Position numbers and translations under genes: made by a program
Assembly (NCBI GenBank): GCA_045106875.1
Contig: JBGCFK010000467.1
Location: forward strand, 1-5,990
Reading direction: 5' to 3'
Length of the DNA stretch: 5,990 nucleotides
Origin: Thermohalobaculum sp045106875
GTDB taxonomy: Bacteria; Pseudomonadota; Alphaproteobacteria; Rhodobacterales; Rhodobacteraceae
Shown: piece after piece, positions 1 through 5,527 of the stretch
Layout: the number at the start of each line of letters is the position of its first letter
How positions within the stretch are numbered: the first letter of the stretch is position 1
Notes under the pieces: generated by a model
What the model saw: the letters and a program-made list of their open reading frames with translations, nothing else
What the model was told of the DNA's origin: nothing
Databases searched by the model: none

Positions 1-38
1 CCTCCGAGGTATTTTCGGCAAGATGAAGCAAGAAAGCC
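1..38. other. Spacer downstream of the ArsC-like gene, possible Rhodobacterales spacer motif
   Basis: This is the non-coding end of the window beyond the stop codon of the ArsC-like gene. It opens with the small inverted repeat CCTC-C-GAGG (1-9), followed by GTATTTTCGGCAAGATGAAG (9-28 with one base difference at the start). From memory, closely similar strings (a GGAGTATTTTT-type block followed by AAGATGAAG) recur in intergenic spacers of Rhodobacterales genomes; this is recollection and was not searched. The hairpin may be one arm of a terminator for the thyX-arsC-like operon that continues outside the window. Confidence 0.35.
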
Positions 39-380
39 TCAGGATCCGAGGGCCGCGCGGGTTTGGGGCGTCCAACCCAGATACAAGGCATCCTCGGCAT
101 CCAGAACCGGGCGTTTCATCAGGGTTGGATGTGCGGACAAAAGTGTAACCGCACCGTCTGAGGTATCGGCCTGACTACGCTCATCTTCGGACAACGCCTT
201 CCAAGTTGTCGAGCGCCGGTTCACCAGATCCGGTCCCAGCGCCTCAAACCACTTCGCGAGCTCGGCCGGGCTGACAGGTTCGGCACGCACATCGACGAAA
301 GTCACTTTGTGTCCTGTGGCGGTCAGTTCCTTGAGCGCCTTGCGGCAGGTATCGCAGGCCTTGATCCCATACAGCTGCAT
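39..380 (-). CDS. ArsC/Spx/YffB-family thioredoxin-fold protein
   Basis: Small cytoplasmic protein of 113 residues, the usual length for the arsenate reductase-related ArsC/Spx/YffB family. The N-terminus MQLYGIKACDTC resembles YffB (YGIKNCDT) and carries a CxxC pair, Cys9 and Cys12, at the position of the redox-active cysteine. Further family marks are NRRSTTWK (54-61) and LMKRPVLD (87-94), the KRP stretch lying where ArsC and YffB carry a conserved Arg. Family members reduce arsenate with glutathione or glutaredoxin, bind RNA polymerase (Spx), or have unknown thiol roles. The sequence does not decide between these, and no arsenic genes are nearby. The ATG at 380-378 was chosen because the upstream extension of the frame is arginine-rich, unlike the family, and overlaps thyX. 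It starts 5 bases after the thyX stop, so the two are probably co-transcribed; its own ribosome-binding site is weak. Confidence 0.87.
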   Translation of the reverse strand: MQLYGIKACDTCRKALKELTATGHKVTFVDVRAEPVSPAELAKWFEALGPDLVNRRSTTWKALSEDERSQADTSDGAVTLLSAHPTLMKRPVLDAEDALYLGWTPQTRAALGS

Positions 381-385
381 CGGCT

Positions 386-1294
386 TCACCGCGCCAGCGC
401 CGCTTGAAACTCGCGCCACTCGCCCGCTGACATGCCGGAGTCGGCTTGCGCGACGTCCTCGCCTGCCAGCATGCGTTTCAGGCAACTCATTGCGGGGCCC
501 GAGAATTGCTGCGCTTCCAACCGGTAATCCTCGAACGCGCTGTAAGCTGCCGGGACCCAAGCTTTTACGAGATCACAGATCACATCGGCATAGACCCGGA
601 TTTCATATTGCGCATGCGCATCGGCCCGGAGGCGGAGGAAGTGGAAGAGGTTGTGCAGGTCCACTTTCCAATACCACTGCGTGTAGATGTTCGCGGGCAG
701 GTTCATGCGGGCAAGCTCGCGCGCCAGCCCTTGCTGGCCATCGGTCGAGAGCATCTTTTCATAGTTGTCATAGGACCGGTGGCTGTCTGCTTTGAGGATT
801 TCAAGCACCTCTGCAGCCTCAACGCCCTCCAGCACCGCGCCCCTGCCCTGGTTGTTCGAGGATGACTGCGCCGCAAGTTTATCGGGTGCGGGGATGTAGA
901 ATTCCCGGTCGAGAATCGAATAGCGCGCCGAATACTCATTCACGTTCGCAGTTCTGTGACGGATCCATTGGCGCGCCACAAACACAGGCAGTTTCACGTG
1001 CAGTTTGATCTCGCACATTTCGAACGGGGTCGAATGCCAATGGCGCATGAGATAACGGATCAAACCGCTGTCATCATTGATCTTTTTCGTTCCCTGACCG
1101 TACGACACCCGGGCTGCCTGCACAATCGCCGCATCATCGCCCATGTAGTCGACAACCCGGACAAAACCGTGATCCAGCACCGGGATGGCGGAATAGAGAT
1201 GTTCCTCCAGCCCATCGGCAACCGCCCGCCGGGTGGGGCGGGTCTGGCCACGAAGGGCCTCAATTTCTTCCTGTTGTTCTGGCGTCAGGGACAT
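386..1294 (-). CDS. thyX: FAD-dependent thymidylate synthase ThyX
   Basis: Flavin-dependent thymidylate synthase, 302 residues. It makes dTMP from dUMP using methylene-tetrahydrofolate as carbon donor and NAD(P)H through FAD, and is unrelated in sequence to ThyA. The signature RHRX7S is intact: Arg112-His113-Arg114 and Ser122, inside RHRTANVNEYSARYS. The STPFEMCEIKLHVKLPVFVA region before it (88-107) and FLRLRADAHAQYEIR (219-233), which holds the dUMP/FAD-contacting arginines, are also typical. Family enzymes work as cytosolic homotetramers. The start is ATG 1294-1292, preceded at 5 bases by GGAGG on the minus strand (1300-1304). An in-frame ATG at 1333 would add 13 residues but has no ribosome-binding site. 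It is divergent from the glyoxalase-like gene and heads an apparent two-gene operon with the ArsC-like gene. No ThyA is present in the window. Confidence 0.97.
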   Translation of the reverse strand: MSLTPEQQEEIEALRGQTRPTRRAVADGLEEHLYSAIPVLDHGFVRVVDYMGDDAAIVQAARVSYGQGTKKINDDSGLIRYLMRHWHSTPFEMCEIKLHVKLPVFVARQWIRHRTANVNEYSARYSILDREFYIPAPDKLAAQSSSNNQGRGAVLEGVEAAEVLEILKADSHRSYDNYEKMLSTDGQQGLARELARMNLPANIYTQWYWKVDLHNLFHFLRLRADAHAQYEIRVYADVICDLVKAWVPAAYSAFEDYRLEAQQFSGPAMSCLKRMLAGEDVAQADSGMSAGEWREFQAALAR

Positions 1295-1299
1295 ATGAT

Positions 1300-1304
1300 C
1301 CTCC
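1300..1304 (-). promoter_or_regulatory. Ribosome-binding site of thyX
   Basis: The minus strand reads GGAGG, 5 bases before ATG 1294. It fixes the thyX start at 1294 rather than the ATG at 1333. Confidence 0.8.
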
Positions 1305-1362
1305 GGGAGAGGGGCCGACTCGTGAGGCCACATGTTGTACAGTGAAAGGGAAGAAGCACAAG

Positions 1363-1794
1363 ATGAAGATCCAATTTCTGCATACCATGGTTCGGGTCAA
1401 GGACATTGACGCATCAAAGAAGTTCTATTGCGACCTTTTGGGGCTGGTTGAGACCCGCAGGAAGGACCTTGAAGCTGCCAAAGCCACGCTGGTTTTCCTG
1501 TCGGAGCCGGGCGGCGGGCCGGGCAACGAGATCGAACTGACCCATAATTGGGATTCGGATGAAGACTATGATGGCGGGCGCAACTTCGGTCACCTCGCCT
1601 ATTCGGTCGAGAACATCTACGACAAGTGCCAGCAGTTGATGGATGCAGGCGTGACCATCAATCGCCCGCCCCGCGATGGACGGATGGCTTTTGTGAAATC
1701 GCCCGATGGCATCTCGATAGAGATTCTCCAGATGGGTGAGAGCCTTGCACCTGCCGAACCGTGGGCTTCGATGGAGAACACCGGCACGTGGTAG
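1363..1794 (+). CDS. gloA: Glyoxalase I-like VOC metalloprotein (lactoylglutathione lyase)
   Basis: Protein of 143 residues with a vicinal oxygen chelate fold. The N-terminus FLHTMVRVKDIDASKKFYCD matches the start of bacterial glyoxalase I (E. coli LLHTMLRVGDL). All four metal ligands of E. coli GloA have counterparts: His7, Glu58 (IELTHNW), His77 (FGHLAYSV) and Glu120 (DGISIEILQ). This supports an active Ni/Co-type enzyme converting the methylglyoxal-glutathione hemithioacetal into S-lactoylglutathione in the cytoplasm. There is a C-terminal tail of about 18 residues beyond the last strand, ending in a tryptophan. Start ATG 1363 was preferred over GTG 1342 because the protein then begins exactly as the family does; the AGGGAAG purine stretch upstream is a loose ribosome-binding site. 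It leads the plus-strand run, 28 bases ahead of the glycosyltransferase. A related VOC enzyme with another substrate is possible but less likely. Confidence 0.85.
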   Translation: MKIQFLHTMVRVKDIDASKKFYCDLLGLVETRRKDLEAAKATLVFLSEPGGGPGNEIELTHNWDSDEDYDGGRNFGHLAYSVENIYDKCQQLMDAGVTINRPPRDGRMAFVKSPDGISIEILQMGESLAPAEPWASMENTGTW

Positions 1795-1822
1795 GCAGGC
1801 CAAGATCACGCGGACTGACGAG

Positions 1823-2716
1823 ATGAAATCGAAAGTTTTCGATTGTTTTCTATTCTACCGCGAGCTGGATTTACTGGAGATCCGGCTCGCGGAACTCGGG
1901 CCGCGGGTGGACCGGTTTGTCTTGGTCGAGGCGACCGTGGATTTCGCGGGCAATCCCAAACCGCTCTACTACCATGACAACAAAGACCGTTTTGCCGATT
2001 GGGAAGACCGGATCGAGCATGTCATCGTGGACACGGAGCCTGCCGCACCTGAGGTGCGCTGGGCCCGCCAACGATATCAGCGCGACCAATTCCTGCACGG
2101 GCTGAGCGATGCAGCGCCTGATGACATTGTGATGGTCTCGGATCTGGACGGGATACCAAGACCAGAGGCACTCAACCAGGCAGTAGGCCTTTTGACGACT
2201 GCGCCCGGCGCTATTGTCATGATGATGCACGCCCACCACTACCGGGTTGATTTACGCGGGAGGGAACGCGCGCTGGCGACAACGCGTATGGTACGTCGCC
2301 GACACTTTCAGGTGCCGCATCTGGTGCGACAGTTCAAGCGGGCCTATTGGAAGAGCGCGCCTGCCTGGGCGGATCAGATCCCATTTGGATATCATAGCCT
2401 GCGTGCGTCGGGCAGACCTCTGAGACGACATGTGATTCCCAATGCTGGCTGGCATCTCACGTCTGTTGGTGCTGCGGATTTTGCCACGGCGAAACTGACT
2501 GCTTTTGCCCCTGACGAGCGATTGCCCCCTGATGACATTGCAGCCTCGCCTGCCGCACGGATCGACAAGGGCGACCCCGTGGCATTGGCCGCATACGATT
2601 CGGTCGCATTGGTTGATCTACCCACTCCGCTGCGCGAAGATCCGCAAAAATACCGACACCTTTTTGCCTATCCACCCGACCCCGTTTCAGGAGCGCTCCA
2701 TCTACATCTCGACTAG
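1823..2716 (+). CDS. Glycosyltransferase family 17 protein
   Basis: Protein of 297 residues resembling glycosyltransferase family 17, whose best-known member is the animal beta-1,4-mannosyl-glycoprotein N-acetylglucosaminyltransferase MGAT3. Recognisable blocks in order are FDCFLFYRELDLLEIRLAEL (6-25), VDRFVLVEATVDFAGNPKPLYY (29-50), RIEHVIVD (63-70), WARQRYQRDQF (80-90) and the DxD-like DDIVMVSDLDGIPRPEAL (100-117). GT17 members usually have D-x-D-E-I-P at the last block; here Glu is replaced by Gly110. There is no signal peptide or membrane segment, so it probably acts in the cytoplasm on a nucleotide sugar. The acceptor is unknown; in bacteria such genes are often linked to surface polysaccharides, but nothing here shows that. 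Start ATG 1823 gives the family N-terminus, with only a weak GACGAG ahead. Its end overlaps the proposed start of the first DUF1194 gene. Confidence 0.86.
   Translation: MKSKVFDCFLFYRELDLLEIRLAELGPRVDRFVLVEATVDFAGNPKPLYYHDNKDRFADWEDRIEHVIVDTEPAAPEVRWARQRYQRDQFLHGLSDAAPDDIVMVSDLDGIPRPEALNQAVGLLTTAPGAIVMMMHAHHYRVDLRGRERALATTRMVRRRHFQVPHLVRQFKRAYWKSAPAWADQIPFGYHSLRASGRPLRRHVIPNAGWHLTSVGAADFATAKLTAFAPDERLPPDDIAASPAARIDKGDPVALAAYDSVALVDLPTPLREDPQKYRHLFAYPPDPVSGALHLHLD
2689..2693 (+). promoter_or_regulatory. Ribosome-binding site without a standard start codon
   Basis: AGGAG lies inside the 3' end of the glycosyltransferase gene. Six bases further on, where a start codon is expected, the sequence is ATC (2700-2702), in frame with the DUF1194 protein. 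No ATG, GTG or TTG occurs in that frame between 2667 and 2742 except TTG 2742, which directly precedes ATG 2745. Confidence 0.6.
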
Positions 2717-3392
2717 ACTCATTGGCACATGCGCACTTGCCTTGATGCTGGCCTCGGGTACGGCCCAGGCAGGATGCAAGCTGGCGCTGGCTTTGGGGCT
2801 GGACATATCGTCCAGCGTGGATTCGGCCGAGTATCGCCAGCAGATTGACGGGCTGGCCAATGCCCTTGCCTCACCGACGATTGTCGATGCCATTCTGCGG
2901 CCGGAGGGCACGCATATCGCGGTCGCTGTGTATGAATGGTCAGGTTATCAGCAACAGGACGTGATGCTGGATTGGACGGTGCTGGACAGCGCGCCTGCCA
3001 TCGCAAGTTTTGCCACGCGACTGACGCAGCATCAGCGGGTCTATTCGGAATTTGCAACCGCACTCGGCAAAGGGGTGCAGTTCGGCGCCAAGCTGCTCAC
3101 CCGTGCCCCTGTCTGCGCGCGGCGGACAATCGATATTTCAGGGGATGGGCAAAACAATGATGGTGTGGGCCCGGAGTATTTCGTGAGCACGGGCCAATTG
3201 GATGGCATAACAGTCAACGGATTGGTGATCCGCGGCGCTGTACCTGACCCTGTCGAATATTATCACGCATCCGTGCGGCATGGGGACGACGCATTTGTGA
3301 TCGTGGCGAACGGATTCTCGGACTATCGTCGCGCCATGGAAGAAAAACTACTGCGCGAGATCGAAGCTCAACTTATAATTGGACAGCGATGA
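2700..3392 (+). CDS. DUF1194 secreted VWA-like protein, first copy (unusual start)
   Basis: Exported protein of unknown function, DUF1194 family, with a von Willebrand A-like fold; about 230 residues if read from ATC 2700. It has a hydrophobic signal segment ending ASGTAQA (about residue 24) before GCKLALALGLD. The metal-binding DxSxS is present (Asp35, Ser37, Ser39), with Thr120 and the SGDG loop (147-150) as likely further MIDAS parts. Cys26 and Cys139 match cysteines in the second copy and probably form a disulfide in the periplasm. The start is unsettled. ATC 2700 has the best-placed ribosome-binding site and yields a normal signal peptide. ATG 2745 would leave only a 9-residue leader and has no ribosome-binding site. 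TTG 2664 also has none, and ATG 2505 lies deep in the upstream gene. A non-AUG start, a recent start-codon mutation or a base error are all possible. It overlaps the next gene by ATGA. Confidence 0.88.
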   Translation: MYISTRLIGTCALALMLASGTAQAGCKLALALGLDISSSVDSAEYRQQIDGLANALASPTIVDAILRPEGTHIAVAVYEWSGYQQQDVMLDWTVLDSAPAIASFATRLTQHQRVYSEFATALGKGVQFGAKLLTRAPVCARRTIDISGDGQNNDGVGPEYFVSTGQLDGITVNGLVIRGAVPDPVEYYHASVRHGDDAFVIVANGFSDYRRAMEEKLLREIEAQLIIGQR

Positions 3393-4084
3393 AGGGACTT
3401 TTTGCATTCTTTCTGGCGATCTCGCCCCCCGGCGCGGCACTTGCCTGTGCGCTGGAGTTGATCCTTGCGGTTGATGTCTCCGGATCCATCAATGTGGATG
3501 AATTCGCCTTGCAGACCGAAGGCACTGCAGCTGCGTTCGAGGACCCGCAAGTGGCCGAGGCAATCATAAATCAGAAAGGCGGCGTCTGGGCCACTTATAC
3601 GCAATGGTCAGGGGCCTCGCGTCAACGACAGGTGACAGGCTGGCACCATCTGACGGATCCATCGTCGATGGCAGAGTTCGCGAACGCGATCCGGCGTGGC
3701 GGGCGCAATTGGCGCAATTACTCGACAGCCATAGGCGAGGCGTTGTTTCACGCGATGAGGGTCGGTGAATCTGCCCCTGACCGCTGCAAACGCAGAGTTA
3801 TAGATGTCTCCGGCGACGGTGTCTCGAACGAGGGTCGGGCTCCACGAACGATGTCCACCACGCTGGCAGGGCTTGGTTACACCGTGAACGCGCTCGTGAT
3901 CCGTGGCGACAGTCCTGATCCGGTAAAATACTACCGGGACAATGTGCTGGCTGGACCCGGCGCGTTCATGGAAATTGCCAAGGATTTCGAGGACTACCCC
4001 CGCGCCATTCGCAAGAAACTGCTGCGCGAGGTGGACAGTCAGGCCCTGTTGTCTGATGCAGGCATTGGGCAAACTCTCCAGTAA
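3389..4084 (+). CDS. DUF1194 secreted VWA-like protein, second copy
   Basis: Second DUF1194 protein, 231 residues. It has a short signal peptide (MKGLFAFFLAISPPGAALA, 1-19) with cleavage expected before Cys20, so the mature chain begins CALELILAVDVSGS. The MIDAS-like residues are Asp29, Ser31 and Ser33, then Thr113 (YSTAIGEAL) and the SGDG loop (141-144). Cys20 and Cys133 are placed as in the first copy and suggest a disulfide. It shares WSG, NALVIRG, PDPVKYY and KLLREV with the upstream copy, yet the two are well diverged, so the duplication looks old. ATG 3389 overlaps the upstream TGA as ATGA, a classic translational-coupling junction. No enzyme activity is established for DUF1194; the fold suggests metal-dependent protein or ligand binding in the periplasm. 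The lipobox pattern at Cys20 is imperfect (Leu at -2, Ala at -1), so lipidation is doubtful. Confidence 0.93.
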   Translation: MKGLFAFFLAISPPGAALACALELILAVDVSGSINVDEFALQTEGTAAAFEDPQVAEAIINQKGGVWATYTQWSGASRQRQVTGWHHLTDPSSMAEFANAIRRGGRNWRNYSTAIGEALFHAMRVGESAPDRCKRRVIDVSGDGVSNEGRAPRTMSTTLAGLGYTVNALVIRGDSPDPVKYYRDNVLAGPGAFMEIAKDFEDYPRAIRKKLLREVDSQALLSDAGIGQTLQ

Positions 4085-4087
4085 CTC

Positions 4088-4109
4088 GAATGTTTCACGT
4101 GAAACATTC
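4088..4109. promoter_or_regulatory. parS: parS centromere-like site (ParB-binding)
   Basis: A perfect 22-bp palindrome whose central 16 bases (4091-4106) are TGTTTCACGTGAAACA, identical to the bacterial chromosomal parS consensus bound by ParB (Spo0J). ParB loads here as a CTP-dependent clamp, spreads along the DNA, and with ParA moves newly copied origins apart. The site begins 3 bases after the second DUF1194 stop codon, between that gene and the convergent enoyl-CoA hydratase gene. It is too symmetrical and has no T-run, so it does not look like an ordinary terminator. parS sites normally cluster near the replication origin, so this window is probably origin-proximal or on a replicon using the chromosomal ParABS type. 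No parA or parB is in the window. Confidence 0.92.
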
Positions 4110-4280
4110 AATGAGAAGTTAATCCAACCCGCGGAAATCGCGGGCACAGACCGCGCCCTAGGGCCGGGAGACGGCGACTTCGTTGCCGAAGTGTTACTGA
4201 GCCCCTAAAATGTGGTTAATAAATGGTTACCCGAAAGGGCCGCTTCCGTGACCGGCGCCGTTCATCTTCTGCTCACACAC
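4110..4280. other. Convergent intergenic spacer with small hairpins
   Basis: Non-coding gap between two convergent genes. It holds a 6-bp hairpin CCCGCG-GAAAT-CGCGGG (4128-4144), a 10-bp palindrome GCCCTAGGGC (4155-4164), a 7-bp hairpin with a TTC loop (4172-4188), and CCC-GAAA-GGG (4230-4239). None is followed by a clear T-run on either strand, so no Rho-independent terminator can be named with confidence. An A/T-rich patch at 4208-4230 contains the direct repeat TGGTTA at 4213 and 4224, 11 bases apart. Confidence 0.5.
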
Positions 4281-5093
4281 TCACACATCGAACCGCGCTT
4301 CACGCCACGCCAGAGCCGCCCGCAGCCCGCCTTCACGCAACTTCTCCATGAACACTCGCTTGTCGTCCGAGCCTTCGGCCTCGATGTCCAGATCCTTGGC
4401 CAGCGCGTCCAGCAGGGCCGCGTCCATGCCCATGGTCCGCATCGAGGCATTGACCGCTTCCTTCGTGCGCCGGACCACCATTGGATCAATCACCGCCATC
4501 TGACGCGCCATTCGCAGCGCCGTTGGCATCAGATCATCCTCTGCGACGACCCGGTTGATCATGCCCAGTTCCAGCGCTTCGGCAGCGGTCAGATCGTCAA
4601 TGCCAAGCAGAAAGATCTCCTTGGCCTTCTTGGGACCCACAAGCCAGGGCATCAGCATCACAACGATCCCGGCCCCGAAACGCAGTTCCGGCTCGCCAAA
4701 GCGAGCGCCCTCGGCCGCGATGGTGATATCACAGGCCATGGCCAACTCGCAGCCACCCGCCAAAGCAGGCCCACGCACAGCCGCAATGGTGGGTTTCGAG
4801 AGGTTCCAGAACCGCATCACGGCGTCAAAGTCGATTTGCAGCGCACGTCGCCACGCGTCTCGCCCGACTGGCGCCCCCCCAGCCTGGTTTTGCAGATCGA
4901 AGCCAGGCGTGAACGCCTTGCCCGCACCCGTCAGGACCAGCGCCCGCAGATTGTCATCGGCCTCGACCTCATCGCAGGCGGCAAGCATCTCTGTCAGCAT
5001 GTCCTTGGACATGGCATTCAACCGCTCGGGCCGGTTCAGCGTCAGGACGGCCACCGGGCCATCTCGTTCCAGCAGGATCGTCTCGTAAGCCAT
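4281..5093 (-). CDS. Enoyl-CoA hydratase/isomerase family protein
   Basis: Crotonase-fold protein of 270 residues, the usual size for a single-domain family member. Landmarks in order are LNRPERLNAMS (19-29), the oxyanion-hole segment GAGKAFTPGFDL (56-67), KPTIAAVRGPALAGGCELAMACD (100-122) and FGEPELRFG (132-140). Glu116 and Glu136 correspond to the two catalytic glutamates of mitochondrial enoyl-CoA hydratase (Glu144 and Glu164), with the same 20-residue spacing, so hydration of a trans-2-enoyl-CoA is plausible. Two departures suggest a distinct substrate: TPGFD replaces the common CAGAD-type string, and AGIVVMLMPWLVG replaces PGAGGTQRL. Start ATG 5093 is used because GGAG lies 7 bases upstream on the minus strand (5101-5104). 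ATG 5099 sits too near that site, and TTG 5114 gives an atypical leader. It stands alone, convergent with the DUF1194 genes and divergent from ssrA. Confidence 0.93.
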   Translation of the reverse strand: MAYETILLERDGPVAVLTLNRPERLNAMSKDMLTEMLAACDEVEADDNLRALVLTGAGKAFTPGFDLQNQAGGAPVGRDAWRRALQIDFDAVMRFWNLSKPTIAAVRGPALAGGCELAMACDITIAAEGARFGEPELRFGAGIVVMLMPWLVGPKKAKEIFLLGIDDLTAAEALELGMINRVVAEDDLMPTALRMARQMAVIDPMVVRRTKEAVNASMRTMGMDAALLDALAKDLDIEAEGSDDKRVFMEKLREGGLRAALAWREARFDV

Positions 5094-5108
5094 TCGCATG
5101 CTCCGTTC

Positions 5109-5137
5109 TTCCAATTGAAAGGAAACGTCGCTATATA
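5109..5137 (+). promoter_or_regulatory. Possible ssrA promoter
   Basis: TATATA (5132-5137) would serve as a -10 element, with TTCCAA (5109-5114) at 17 bases as a poor -35. A better -35-like TTGAAA (5115-5120) lies too close. Transcription would then start near 5144, just before the tmRNA acceptor piece. The box is weak and is assigned mainly by position. Confidence 0.35.
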
Positions 5138-5144
5138 TGAGCTG

Positions 5145-5465
5145 TCTCGCAAGGGACTATGGCGATAAACGCGCCCGTAATAAGCGGATCGGACCCGGGG
5201 GCGGTACCCGGCGGCTCCACCAACACTCCTTCATTTGGGGACGGAGGGGGCCGAAATAGGATCGACGGACGTCTAAAGGGGATTGCTTTCGCTCGGTGAG
5301 GTACCACCGTTATCGGTCCGAATTGTACAGTTGCAAATGACAACAGTGCTCCGAAGATGGCGATGGCTGCTTAAGCCATAAGATTCTTCGAAATCTAAGT
5401 CCTGGCGCTTAGCAGCGTCAGGCGGGGTTCGCAGGCACCTGGCAACAGAAGCCTGCACTTCTCCT
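5145..5465 (+). ncRNA. ssrA: Two-piece (circularly permuted) tmRNA
   Basis: Alphaproteobacterial permuted tmRNA, the tRNA-mRNA hybrid that with SmpB frees stalled ribosomes and tags the nascent protein for proteolysis. The acceptor piece comes first: T-arm CCGGG/CCCGG (5195-5199/5207-5211), then CGGCUCC-A-CCA ending at 5222 with CCA encoded. The coding piece starts near 5247 with GGGGCCG, followed by the tmRNA-typical AGGATCGACGG. Pairing of 5247-5253 with 5212-5218 gives a 7-bp acceptor stem containing G5249:U5216, the G3:U70 alanine identity pair. A joining helix is GAUUGCUU (5281-5288) with AAGC-g-GAUC (5182-5190). The tag frame 5333-5374 reads ANDNSAPKMAMAA-stop. The stop codon lies at the end of a hairpin loop, GGCT/AGCC (5365-5368/5374-5377), overlapping its 3' arm by one base. 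Later stems are AGATT/AATCT, an 8-bp stem at 5401-5422 and GCAGGC/GCCTGC (5431-5456). A spacer of about 24 bases (5223-5246) is removed. The outer ends are approximate. Confidence 0.93.
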
Positions 5466-5527
5466 GCATCAATCGCTTGCCTTCTCTGGCTGCTCGCCCT
5501 CGGGTACCCTTGCGTTCAGGGGAAGCC

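Noticed and set aside
991..1006. Half parS-like GTTTCACGTG inside thyX
   Set aside because: Only the 10-base left part matches; the right arm (CAGTT) does not, and the bases are codons of the conserved ThyX segment LHVKL.
307..1345. Long open frames on the plus strand opposite thyX and the ArsC-like gene
   Set aside because: Their translations are arginine/proline- or histidine-rich without family features, and they lie fully antisense to two clearly recognised genes.
1295..1362. Divergent promoter between thyX and the glyoxalase-like gene
   Set aside because: Promoters must lie at or near here, but no convincing -35/-10 pair could be picked by eye on either strand.
4088..4109. Palindrome as a transcription terminator
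   Set aside because: There is no T-run on either side, and the exact match to the ParB consensus explains the symmetry better.
3942..4208. Plus-strand frame of 88 codons running through parS
   Set aside because: Its first half is out of frame inside the DUF1194 gene, and the residues NVSRETF come only from reading parS; no independent start signal is seen.
4212..5168. Long plus-strand frame (318 codons) opposite the enoyl-CoA hydratase gene
   Set aside because: The opposite strand carries a full crotonase-family protein with catalytic residues; this frame has a His/Gln-rich composition typical of an antisense shadow.
5131..5458. Small minus-strand frames across the tmRNA
   Set aside because: They lie opposite structured tmRNA, have no ribosome-binding site and show no protein family features.
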